From Nemophila menziesii (Eukaryota > Streptophyta > Magnoliopsida > Boraginales > Hydrophyllaceae), in the NCBI GenBank assembly GCA_029959085.1, contig JARWIR010000008.1, positions 434,001-498,000 of the forward strand: a stretch of DNA of 64,000 nucleotides. Reading direction: 5' to 3'. The number at the start of each line of letters is the position of its first letter. The first letter of the stretch is position 1. Shown here in pieces: positions 45,798 to 55,902 of the stretch. Position numbers and translations under genes: made by a program. The notes below the pieces were generated by a model, which had not been told where the DNA came from, did no database searches, and saw only the letters and a list, made by a program, of their open reading frames with translations.

Positions 45798-46012
45798 ATG
45801 AGCAGTGTGCCGCCTCCAAAGGAGCCAAAAATGGAGTCTGTCACCATTGAAGAAGAAGAAAGAAGAGGAAAATTAAATAAAAAAATGGTAATGGTAGTGA
45901 TGATAACAAATTAGATGAAAGAGAGTAAGAAGAAGCTTATGTTGCCCTCATCGAGCATCGTACCAAAGAAGTAGAGCATCTCCGCAATCGAATCACTTAC
46001 TACACATTCCAG
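45798..46012 (+). pseudogene. Decayed exon of a host gene with a coiled-coil-like segment
   Basis: ATG at 45798 begins MSSVPPPKEPKMESVTIEEEE. After a frameshift in an A-run and an in-frame TAA, a second block reads YVALIEHRTKEVEHLRNRI, a heptad-like charged helix, and ends at CAG followed by GTACTT, a plausible splice donor at 46013. The likeness to known plant proteins is a recollection of pattern only, and I cannot name the gene. The rest of the gene is not seen. The MITE and LINE lie downstream. Confidence 0.4.
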
Positions 46013-46016
46013 GTAC

Positions 46017-46200
46017 TTCTTTTTAGAGTAATGATATATACCACCCAAATTCATACCACCCAAATATCACCCAATGACGTGGCGTGAATTGGTTGGTTAC
46101 AAATCTTTAATCAAATCAAGAAAATAAATACATTAACAATTTGTAACCAACCAATTCACGCCACGTTATTGGGTGGTATATATCATTACTTTTCTTTTTA
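46017..46200. mobile_element. Mutator-type MITE with 9 bp target duplication
   Basis: TTCTTTTTA at 46017-46025 and 46192-46200 flanks a 166 bp element with long inverted ends (AGTAATGATATATACCACCC) and a second internal pair, GGTTGGTTACAAAT / ATTTGTAACCAACC. It could fold almost end to end. It sits in the presumed intron after the decayed exon. Confidence 0.8.
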
Positions 46201-46334
46201 TTATATTTTATTTTATGTATTTTCGTTTCTTTTTTGCTTTTGAATATTGAAATTTAGAATATGTTATTCTCTTGATCTTTTTATCATCTGTATACAATAT
46301 TCATATTCAGTTAGCTACTTGTTGGTAGAGGGTA

Positions 46335-46365
<31 letters not shown>

Positions 46366-46479
46366 GACAGGAAAACGCAAACTACAAGTTACATAAGATT
46401 TTAGAAAAGAAGCTGGTTGAATCAACAACCGAGAACTCCTTCCATCCGCTTAAGTTAATGTTTTTCCTAACGCATTTTG

Positions 46480-49400
46480 CTAAGGCATCTGCAATGAGTT
46501 GTGTTCTCTCCTAATATACGAGACCTTCCAGAGCGGGAATTCATTCATCCATCCCTTGATTTCGTCAGCTATGGGGTTAAGACTCCAATGAAGTCCCCCT
46601 TTGTTGTTAATGCCTTGAACAAGTTCAAGGTTATCAGAGTAGAACAAACTACTCTGGACTTTATTAGCTCCAGCAGTCCTAAGTGCCAACAATAACGCCC
46701 ACGCCTCACCTTCGATACAGGATTTGATCCTACATCTAGTACCTTTCCTTTGCGTAATGCATCCTTGTGGGTTAATACCAATCGCTGCGATTGCCGCAGG
46801 TTCCCATTCTTTGGAGAAAGAAGCGTCGCTAAACCAGGTCATTTCAGGTGGATATTCTACTCCTATGTTTCTTTCACTCCTCGTACTACTACTTTCATCC
46901 TTCTTCTTGTTCCTCGAATTCATTTTTTTATTCTCGAAAAGCTTTTCAATCACAATATTTGTGTTGGTTGTAATATTTTCCACCACCCATTCTTTCTTTT
47001 CAAAAAGCCCTTTCATTCTCTCTTTCCATATATTACAGGCGGTCGTGAGAACTATTGCGATAATTTTCCTCTTATCCCATCCATTACTTGAGTAGCTTGT
47101 AATAACGTTTTGAAACCAAGATTCAAATGTTTCTTTACTTTCTCTGTTAATTTTAATTTGGAGTGTTGACTCTGCCCATGCTTGCGCGCTAAGGGGGCAG
47201 TAAAGCAAAATGTGTTCTGTAGTTTCTACTTCGACTTCACACCATTCACAACTTGCCTCGTCTTTGCACTTTCTTTTTTTCAGATTGAATTTAGATGGGA
47301 TTAAGTCATTACACATTCTCCACGCAAAATTCGTAACCTTTGATTGAACATTTGCATTCCAGATTTGGTTCCAAAGAGATGTGTTATTTTCTTTTTCGCC
47401 AACGGATGACGGTTGAGCTTGTTTTCCAATTACCTAATTGACTAAAGTATGGTATCCTGATTTAGTCGAATAAATCCCATCTTTAGTAAATGGCCATACT
47501 AATTTATCCTCTCTTTTAGCCTTCGTTATAGGGATTTTGAAAATTTCGTTTGCAATAATAGGGTCAAAAATCTTTCTTACCAGCTCAATATTCCATCCCT
47601 TCGCATCTTTATCCATTAATTCATTGGCCCATTTTAGCTTCTCGCCTTGATTCCTACTAAGTTGGTAATTTCCAGGCAACCATTTGTGATTCCAAATATC
47701 AACCTTTTTGCCATCACCAATCTGCCATATTGAATGACTTTTCAGAAATTGTATACCTTTGTAAAGACTCGCCCAACTCCATGACCTTTTGTTTTTCAAC
47801 TTCGTGTCCCAAAGATCTTCATTCGGAGAATAAATCCCCTTTAGTACATTATATACTAATGAATTTTTGTTGTTAATGATTCTCCAAGCTTGACTAGCTA
47901 ACATGGCCAGGTTCATTTTTTGAAACTCCCTAAAACCAACTCCACCCATTTTTTTAGAAGTTGTCATTTTGCTCCATTTACACCAGTGGATTTTCTTTTT
48001 CTCATTCTTATCCCACCAGAAGTTAGCAATCAACGCTGTGAGTTTTTTACAGAGCGCTTTTGGGAACTCAAAGATTGACATTGCGTAGTTCGGGATGGCT
48101 TGAAGAACGGCCTTAATCAAAATTTCCTTACCCCCTTCAGATAAAAGAGAGACCGTCCAGCTAGCTGACCTATTAATTAGTCTATCCTTAATGTAATTCA
48201 AATTTTCCATTTTCGATCTTTTTAAGGACAACGGTAATCCAAGATATTTACCCAGAGAATTAGTTGGCTTGATACTCAAGGAATTAGTAACCTTTTCGAT
48301 TATATTGTTCGGCGTGCCCTTACTAAATAAAATTGACGATTTTGAAAGGTTAATCTTCTGACCTGACGCTTGGCAGTAAATTTTCAGAGTCTCTGTAAAC
48401 GCTTCAACCTCCTTATCATTCACTTTAATAAAAAACAAAGCGTCGTCCGCAAAAAATAAATGTGTTAATTTTGGACATTTTCTTGTAATTGAAATTCCAT
48501 CAATATTCCCTTCTCTACATTGATTATTGATAAGTGCAATTAAACTCTCCGTTAGAAGCGAGAATAAAAGAGGCGAAAGAGGGTCCCCTTGCCTAAGGCC
48601 TTGCTCAGGTCTAAACTTTTTGAGTCTTTGACCATTGACTTTAATTTGCATGGACACCGTTGATACACAATTTTTTATCCATTGAATCCATTTCTCTGCA
48701 AAACCAAGGCCTTTCATAGTTTCAAAAAGGAAATCCCAATTAACTTGATCGTACGCTTTTTCCATATCGATCTTAACCGCAGCGTAATTAGACTTTGTTT
48801 TCCTTTTCGTGTTAAGGTAGTATGAAATTTCTTGGGCGATTAAAATATTGTCTTGAATGTTTCGCCCCTTTATAAAAGCTGATTGAGTCTTAGATATTAT
48901 TTCGTCCATGAACGGCTGCAATCTAAGAGCCAAAATTTTTGAAATTATCTTGTAACAAAAATTCACGCAGGATATCGGTCTAAAATCCTTGATAGTCTCT
49001 TGTTTTTCCCCTTTCGGTATTAACGTAATAATAGTCTCGTTCATTAAGTTGAGCGGCGTATTATTCATAAAGAAATCCATAACAATTTGCTCCACATCTT
49101 TTTTAATGATCTCCCAAAATTCGTGATAGAATTTTCCGGGCAAACCATCTGGTCCTGGTGCCTTTGAGCCGTCCATTTTAAAAACTGCTTCCTCTATTTC
49201 ATTCATATCCGGCATTTTCGTGAGAACTTCATTTATTTGGAAACTCACCTTGCAAGGAATATATTTTGTAACCTCATGAATGTTGGTGACCTCCTGTTTT
49301 TTAAAGAGGTTAACATAATAGCTTTGGATTGTATCCCTAATCTCCTTGATATTCTCCGACCAAACATCGCCCCTACACTTCAGAGTTTTGATTCTATTAA

Positions 49401-50553
49401 TTGATCTTCCTTGCATCGTCTTAGCAAAAAAATATCTCGAATTTTTATCACCTTCCTTAATGTTAAGATCTCTTGCTTTGTCCGTCCAATATAATTCTTC
49501 TTCATCCCAATATTTTTCAATTTCTTTTCTAACTTCCATTTCTTTTAATTGTATTCTCTCATCAACTTTAACATTTTGAAGATTTTCAAGCTCTTTGTAA
49601 AGGTTTGTAAGCTTACTCCTATTGTTATAGAACGTCCTCTTACTCCATCCACTTAAGGCTAAGCACATGGCATCTCTTTTATCACAAAATTGTTTTATAT
49701 TGTTTGCCTTTTCTCCTTTGCCCCAAGCCTTCTCGATAATTTCTTTACATTGTATATGTTCGATCCATCTTGATTCAAAATTAAAATATTTTTCGTTACT
49801 ATATCTTTCTGCGCCAAGGTTGAGTATTAGTGGAGAATGATCCGACCCAATGGCCGGCGGAACAATAATGTTAGCATCCTTAAATCTTGAGTACCATTCA
49901 ATGTTCGCTAAACCTCTATCAAGTTTTTCTTTTATATTTTCCTCTCCATCTCTTTTATTAGACCATGTAAAGTAGCAACCCTTACTCGGCATATCAACAA
50001 GATGATTTTCGTTTATGAAATTATTAAATTTAAGAATTCTATCAAGGTTTGGTTGCACTTTCCCAATCTTTTCGGAGTATTTGCTTATTTCATTAAAATC
50101 GCCCAGAATAATTGATGCACCATTGAGTTTGTTAAGCCATTTCGAAATAGACTTAAAGATTTCATATCTATGGTCCATATCGCAAGGAGCATGAACACAA
50201 AACAAGTACCAAAACGAACCATCCTTCTCATTTATTTTACTAATAACCACATTTGCACTAGAAAAGATAATATCAACGGATATTTCACTTTTCCACATCA
50301 AAACAATCCCCCCGGACATATATGCTCTTCCTCCGGGGTTGATAACATGAAAGTTTTTAAAGCTACTAAACTGAGAACATAGTCTAACATCCTTCTTTCT
50401 CAGTTTTGTTTCACACAAGCATACAAAAGATAGACTAAATTTATTAACTAAAGATTTAAACGCCTTCCTTGTCAAGGGCGCCCGTGCACCTTGACAATTC
50501 CAGAAACCAAAGCTATCCATCAATACCGGCCTGGTTAAGGGACCGGCCGCCAT
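46480..50553 (-). pseudogene. LINE ORF2: endonuclease-reverse transcriptase-RNase H, one stop and one terminal frameshift
   Basis: A single frame runs from 50553 to 46480 with one TAG at 47434-47436 (codon 1040), leaving open blocks of 1039 and ~318 codons. Domains in order: an exonuclease-endonuclease-phosphatase fold (residues ~10-240; WNCQGA, CETK, GDFNE, LDRGLAN, GSDHSPL), then reverse transcriptase (~450-780; KAPGPDGL, PISC, FADD at ~701-704). A zinc-binding zf-RVT region follows (C-E-W-C ... E-H-I-L ... C), then RNase H (FSDAS, EGEAWAL, YSDNLEL). Near 46487 a one-base loss replaces the final A-D-A-L-A-K motif with an early stop. The better start may be the Met at 50520, whose ATG overlaps the ORF1 stop. 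It would copy LINE RNA into DNA at nicked target sites. Confidence 0.9.
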
Positions 50554-53500
50554 CCTCGCTTAAGAAAACTGTTTTGCTGGTCATCACGGTGCTAGCCCGG
50601 GTCCCAACAAAGTCCTCCGTCTCCTCGCTGCTACTTGGTTCGTACTCAATATGTCCTCCACAGTCATCATTTTTGCAGAAAAATAACTTCTCGCCACCCT
50701 CCTCGTAACCATCTTCATCATTCTTGACACGCACTCCATCACAAGCCTTTTCCTCGCTCTTCATTTGACCCCGAACTTCATAGAAATTGTTTCTTATTTC
50801 GCTTATGTGCTCTTGAATAGTATTGATTCTTTTCTCCAGGTCTATGAAATCTTCTTTCGTGAATTTCCTAAGCTTTGTGGCACCTTGACATCCACTAGGA
50901 GCTTCTTTTCTTTTTAGTGTCTTTGGCCAAGTGAACTTAATCTTTGGTTTAAATACTTCCTTGTTCTCGTCCTGTGAAGCCTCTTTAGACATCGATTTCT
51001 CTCTTGGATGTTGGCTTATGTGTATTGATTGCGAGTTTGGAGATTCTTCTTCTGGCTCGTAGGAATCACCACCTTCAACTATTCCTTTCCCTTTTCCTTC
51101 GCTAATTTCATAACCCTGCATCATTTTAACATTTGAAGTTCCTCCAATCTCATACTTTGTATTCCAAAACTGATCTCTATCCAACCCCGAAGTGAAATTA
51201 CCAGCAATAGCATTCAAATCATACCCATTTTTGTCCATCACTACCGGTTTGGTCACAACATCTTTCCAATATCCCAAACGATTATCCACATTAGACTTAA
51301 AGTTGCTATACATCTCATCAATATTTATATTTTGTGCGTTTAAAACCTCAGTTATAGTTTCATTAGAGACAATAATACTCATACCTATGTCTCCGAACTC
51401 TTTACGAAAAACTTTGTATAACCCTGGAAAGCGTTTTTCTGAAATTTCCACCGGACCATCGTTGTTATGGAGGTTCTTGAACATGTCCTCGAGAAGCTCG
51501 GAATTCTCCCTCTTCCTTTTATTAGACTCGCTTCCTGAATTGACGCTACTTTGTTTCTCATCATTTCTTGCCCGAACACCTTGACCAGTCTGACCTTCTT
51601 TATGTTGGACCACCCCTGTAGTAGCTGCTAATCCACCTTGTCCAGGATTATTGTTACTGTCTTCACCATCTCCTTCAAAACGACGAAATGGGTAAAACCT
51701 AACAATCTCATCGAAATGGCCCCATCTGTCCTTTCTCCTTATCAAATGAAACATTTTATCCTCACTTCTTATGTTCATATCTTTGTGCCAATTGCAATAT
51801 CTCGCCGCATCATCGTTCCACTTAGGTCTCACCATTGATGTTGGGCAAACGTTCTTGTTATGACCAATAACTCCGCAATTGAAGCAAAATAATCCAACAT
51901 TTTCGTAAATGAAGGACACCCAAGCCTTCCCATCGAGTTGCTCCAGAAAAACCCCAGTCTTCAGCGCATCTGTTGTTTTAATTCTGACTCTGAATCTTAT
52001 GAAATTAAGATTATCAAGGTCGATCACTGGATGATCAACCTCAATAACCTCGCCGATAAAATCGCCAAAGATCTGAATAGCCTCCAATGTGTTTTGGATT
52101 CCAGCCAGTCCATAAATTCTAACCCACACGCATGAATAGCTTAGATCAATATCTTTAAAAGCTATTCCACCTTCCCATTTCGTAATGCTGACGTGAAGGC
52201 CTTGCACAGTGAGTGGCCTAACGAAGAAGATTCTTTCCGCCTCTTCAAGTTGAAAGAGAGTAAGTTTAAAGGTGTTAGGCTCCATTTCTTCAAAGATAAT
52301 ACGCCCAAGTATACCCCAGGCATCAAAGACAACCTTTCGAAAAGATGAAAGAGGCACCACCCTATCAGCAATGATTTTTGCTATCAGTATGTATTCAGGA
52401 ACCTCAGGTCGAATCGCTTGAACTCTAGTTGATAAAGTGAGGGTTTCAAACTTTTCAAGGTTTTCGGATTTGATTTTGGCTAGAGGAAGCAAATGGTTGT
52501 TTATAGTTGCCATAGGATATGCTTGATTCTTTCTGAAAAGTGAGGGTTTGTTTGTATCTGAACTACTACTCAACCAGGATCTATTTATACTAGGTGATAT
52601 GATCTTGGACTGAAGGAATAAATCCTTAACTCCGGTTAATCTTCTGAAAACATTATGCATGTTTACCACTTGTCCGTTACTGCCAATTTTCCAATCCTTT
52701 TGCTTGATATTGTATCTAAACTCATTGGAATAAACAAAGTAGGCGGCTAAACTATCTTTTGGCGTGATACTGTTGTTCAGAAGGTGTTTTGTGTTACCAA
52801 TGCGGCTTTCCAAATTCCCTTTTTCCATCATAACTTTGTTATTTCGCCAATTAATTCTTACATTCCCTCTACTAGACAAATTAATATTATTCATAAAAGC
52901 ACTACGATAGCAAAGGATCTTTATTACAGTCAAACAACATAATAAACCAATATAAATGCTCCCATTATAATCATCTATAAACCCCATGTCAGTAATCAAC
53001 TTCCAACAATTAGCATAATCATTAATACAGATAAGATCCGTTTTCACCATACATAACTTATTAATAGGATATATAACAAGGTAAGAAGTAGAGGGTATAA
53101 TTTCGTACCTTCTCTTGACACTATAATTTTTAAAAAAAGAATATCGTTGTGAACCTTTCGTGTTGTTTTGGAGATCATAGCCACTAAAATAGGATTTAAT
53201 TTTTCTTCCAAATCTTCTTGATATCTTTCCGTGATCCTCTATATGATCATATCTGCCTAGAAAATCACCCCAACGTTCTTTACCAAGACTTTCTAACCAT
53301 TTACCATCCATGCAACCTAAGATAACTTCTGAAATTGGATAACGAACGCAGTATTTGTGACTAAAATCAACATGCATTTCAAATCTTTGTATCATTCCCG
53401 GCTTAGATCTTTTAGAAAAAAAAAATTTTGATAGGGAAGGAGAGGGTCCCTTATCCCATTTCATACATTCGCTACTCAAACCTCCATGCATGTCCGCTAT

Positions 53501-53602
53501 CATATTCTTAATAGTCAAGACATGTCCAATAAGAAGGAAATAACACAAAAGGGTACGAATTGATCTAGGACCAGGGTCAATCTCATCCCAATTCATGTCC
53601 AT
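50513..53602 (-). CDS. LINE ORF1: DUF4283 / CCHC nucleic-acid-binding protein with long N-terminal extension
   Basis: An intact frame of 1029 codons. Residues 364-1029 look like a normal plant LINE ORF1. The Met at residue 364 (52513) opens MATINNHLLPLAK, a DUF4283-type domain spans roughly 395-560 (FDAWG, WVRIYGL), and a CCHC knuckle CFNCGVIGHNKNVC lies at 573-586. A long hydrophilic, Asn/Gln/Glu-rich C-terminal part contains a predicted coiled-coil stretch near the end. Residues 1-363 are extra, with Cys/Tyr/Ile-rich segments and no domain I recognise. The frame is open through them in AT-rich DNA. The stop overlaps the ORF2 start region. Confidence 0.85.
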   Translation of the reverse strand: MDMNWDEIDPGPRSIRTLLCYFLLIGHVLTIKNMIADMHGGLSSECMKWDKGPSPSLSKFFFSKRSKPGMIQRFEMHVDFSHKYCVRYPISEVILGCMDGKWLESLGKERWGDFLGRYDHIEDHGKISRRFGRKIKSYFSGYDLQNNTKGSQRYSFFKNYSVKRRYEIIPSTSYLVIYPINKLCMVKTDLICINDYANCWKLITDMGFIDDYNGSIYIGLLCCLTVIKILCYRSAFMNNINLSSRGNVRINWRNNKVMMEKGNLESRIGNTKHLLNNSITPKDSLAAYFVYSNEFRYNIKQKDWKIGSNGQVVNMHNVFRRLTGVKDLFLQSKIISPSINRSWLSSSSDTNKPSLFRKNQAYPMATINNHLLPLAKIKSENLEKFETLTLSTRVQAIRPEVPEYILIAKIIADRVVPLSSFRKVVFDAWGILGRIIFEEMEPNTFKLTLFQLEEAERIFFVRPLTVQGLHVSITKWEGGIAFKDIDLSYSCVWVRIYGLAGIQNTLEAIQIFGDFIGEVIEVDHPVIDLDNLNFIRFRVRIKTTDALKTGVFLEQLDGKAWVSFIYENVGLFCFNCGVIGHNKNVCPTSMVRPKWNDDAARYCNWHKDMNIRSEDKMFHLIRRKDRWGHFDEIVRFYPFRRFEGDGEDSNNNPGQGGLAATTGVVQHKEGQTGQGVRARNDEKQSSVNSGSESNKRKRENSELLEDMFKNLHNNDGPVEISEKRFPGLYKVFRKEFGDIGMSIIVSNETITEVLNAQNINIDEMYSNFKSNVDNRLGYWKDVVTKPVVMDKNGYDLNAIAGNFTSGLDRDQFWNTKYEIGGTSNVKMMQGYEISEGKGKGIVEGGDSYEPEEESPNSQSIHISQHPREKSMSKEASQDENKEVFKPKIKFTWPKTLKRKEAPSGCQGATKLRKFTKEDFIDLEKRINTIQEHISEIRNNFYEVRGQMKSEEKACDGVRVKNDEDGYEEGGEKLFFCKNDDCGGHIEYEPSSSEETEDFVGTRASTVMTSKTVFLSEDGGRSLNQAGIDG

Positions 53603-53640
53603 TTCCTTGTAGTGAACCCGTACTATAATTAAACTAGGTG

Positions 53641-54027
53641 GAAGATGTCAAAGAGAAAGAGATGGGGGATGAAATTGAAAGAAATAAAACACTAAAACCC
53701 TAATTATTTGCAGAAGAAATTTGAACAGTTCATACATGGTGATGTTCACCTCTTGTTTATAGTGGAAGTATGTGTCAGGAAATTGGAAAACTAGACATTA
53801 CGTATTGAATGTGCTTGTGAAAAGTAACCATGCAGAAGCCCTAGTCTTGCTAAGTTTGTTGCAATGGTTAAATTATGATTTGGAATCCATTTGATGAAAT
53901 CGTGAGTGTTGGGCTTCTTAGGCGAATATTCCTAGTTAGCTTTGTTTAGGTCTGAGGTTCCGTATATAAGTGAATTCTTGTTAAGTAATTTCATGTTTTT
54001 TCTTTCTAATTTTCTTCCTCTAATTAG
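53641..54027 (+). other. Sequence between LINE and DRB relic
   Basis: No clear coding exon is seen. It ends with a pyrimidine-rich run and TTAG, a plausible splice acceptor, before the first recognisable DRB exon, so an upstream exon or promoter may lie here or have been separated by the LINE. Confidence 0.3.
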
Positions 54028-55902
54028 ATGTGCTGGACTTGTACAAGAACAAGCTACAGAAATTACGCACTAAAGCACCTTCAAAAATTGCTAGCTTATG
54101 AATATGAATATAACGGTCCACCTCATGCTTACAAGTTCAAGGCAAAACTGACTTTTTGTGGTAAAACTATGGGTCGGTTTTACCCGGTTTTGAGGTTAGG
54201 GTAAACCAAGGGTAATATATTTCGGTTTAAGGAATTCTTTGGGTAACCCAAGGGTAGGGTAAAAACAAAATTACCCTCGGGTTACTTCGGGTTACCCTTC
54301 GGTTACCTTCGGTTTACCCGCGTTAATCAACATTAGTCAAACTTTTTTAACAATTGAAAAACTTAAAAAAATGACAAAATATCATTATACTTCTAAAGAT
54401 CAAAGTTACAATTTTGACATTACAAATCAAGAAGTCGTGAATCGAATAGTTCAAAATAAGTTACAATCAATTACACTCCAAAGTACAGTGTTATACATTA
54501 CATAACTTTAACAAAAACCGATATTTTGTTTGAATATCAAAAGTGTAGGTTGATCGGGGACTTGGTCGAGACCTTTAGAATATCCGAGAAGTCAATTGGA
54601 AGACTTCTCTAACATGCATGTTTTGTAAATTTTTTTATTAAACGGTTTTTCGGTTTGGGTAACCTTAACCCAATAGCTTGGGTAATATATAGGTAAAATA
54701 TATGGACCCGAAAAATCAAAAGGTAACCCAATGGGTAAGGTTGACTCGGGTAAAATTAGCGCATATTTTGGGTCGGATTGGTTAAAATTAACTCGGTTTT
54801 TCGGTTTTGGTAAAATTTTGCTCTCCCCTAGTAAAACATATGAATCACCTGAGTTCTTATCTACAATAATGGACGCTGAAGTTGCCGCTGAAAAAGTTGC
54901 ATTTGATGCGCTGCGTAGTGATGATACAGTGGAGGTATATCTTAATTAAGACCCTTTTTTTCAATTTTTTGTTATTATTTTAATAAACGAGTTTGAACAA
55001 TTATGCCAGGATGAAGGATTATACAAAAATCTCCTACAAACAATAACTCAACGATCGGACATGGCCTTCCCTTCATACATAACCAAGATATCGGGTCCAC
55101 CTCACATGCCAACTTTCATAGCTACTGTGGAAATAGCATCTGAAGTTTTTCAAGGGAAGAAGCTTTAACCAAGAAACAAGCAGAGATGCAAAGCTGCTAA
55201 AGTAGCCTACAATGCTATAACTGAATGTAAGTATTTTTTTCATTATATATCATAACAAATAATTAATTATTCTCCAACTTGGAAAGATAGAAAAACTTAG
55301 AAACTATTATAGTTCATCACTTCATTGAATTTCTTTTCATATCTTTACATGATATATGTTAATAACTTTTCACTTTTTGTACAGGGCGTGATAGGCTGAT
55401 CTCATCTTGTAAGGGATCTGTTGATGCTTATGAGCTATTTCAGACTATGTATCCAAACGCTCAACTTTTCTGTAACAAGAAAATGAATACAGATATTCAA
55501 GGTGATCCTCTTACCACTTATTAACACACTCTTTTATGCATACTCTTCCAATAAAAATAATCAAGATGATATTTAGTTTGAAAGAAAAGCAGAGAGATAA
55601 TTATCATACAGTATTTAATAATGTGGTGCTCTTTTTGATCTGTAGGCGCAATATCTTCATATGAGGAGGTGAGTGCTCCTTGTGATACAGGCTCTCAATC
55701 CATGGGATTGAAGAACCCAAAGGATGTTTTAATGGTACCTGAATACCAGAAACCAGATGTAGAAGATAATTCAGCTCCCAAAAAAATAGTTGTTTATTCT
55801 AGAAATTCAGACATGCAAATTCCTGATGGAGCTTCCGTGTTACCAATAAGTAATGACAAAGGGGTTGCTGACTTGCTGCCACAAGCAAAATATAGGAATT
55901 GA
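54028..55902 (+). pseudogene. DRB-family double-stranded RNA-binding protein gene, inactivated
   Basis: DRB proteins bind dsRNA through two N-terminal dsRBDs and assist Dicer-like enzymes. Four exon-like blocks have consensus splice borders: 54028-54934 (containing a 663 bp MITE), 55010-55226, 55385-55501 and 55646-55902. dsRBD1 shows NGPPHAYKFKA, CGK-T-YESPEF and AEVAAEKVAFDAL. dsRBD2 shows YKNLLQTITQR, ISGPPHMPTF and AAKVAYNAI. The C-terminal exon ends with IPDGASVLPIS and TGA at 55900. Lesions are a one-base shift near 54095, the MITE in dsRBD1, and a -1 then +1 shift in dsRBD2 (about 55160-55190) that puts a TAA in frame. Which DRB paralogue this is cannot be decided here. Confidence 0.85.
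54161..54837. mobile_element. hAT-like MITE inside DRB exon
   Basis: GTAAAAC at 54161-54167 and 54831-54837 is a 7-8 bp target duplication. The 663 bp insert ends GCTCTCCCCTA, whose complement TAGGGGAGAGC resembles the end of the MITE at 35619. The other end (TATGGGTCGG) is more decayed. The body is rich in CGGTTT, GGGTAA and TTACCC in both orientations. Removing it restores continuity between C-G-K and Y-E-S-P-E-F of dsRBD1. Confidence 0.8.

Larger units (their letters stand above)
46343..53640 (-). mobile_element. Nearly full-length LINE (L1-like) with poly(A) tail
   Basis: A T-run of ~25 bases (about 46341-46367, plus strand) is the poly(A) tail of a minus-strand element. ORF2 and ORF1 lie upstream in sense, covering ~7.2 kb with only two visible lesions in ORF2. 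The 5' end was not fixed and is probably between 53603 and 53700. No target duplication of GGTAGAGGGTACTTGC, the sequence beside the tail, was found near the presumed 5' end. Confidence 0.9.

Noticed and set aside
46724..47095. Plus-strand ORFs of 113-123 codons over the LINE 3' part
   Set aside because: Shadows of the ORF2 RNase H and zinc-binding region on the minus strand.
51192..51584. 130-codon plus-strand ORF inside LINE ORF1
   Set aside because: Antisense to an intact 1029-codon frame; no domain.
45798..55902. One host gene running from the 45798 exon to the DRB exons
   Set aside because: The coiled-coil-like exon is not part of known DRB layout, and 7 kb of LINE lies between. No linking exon was found.
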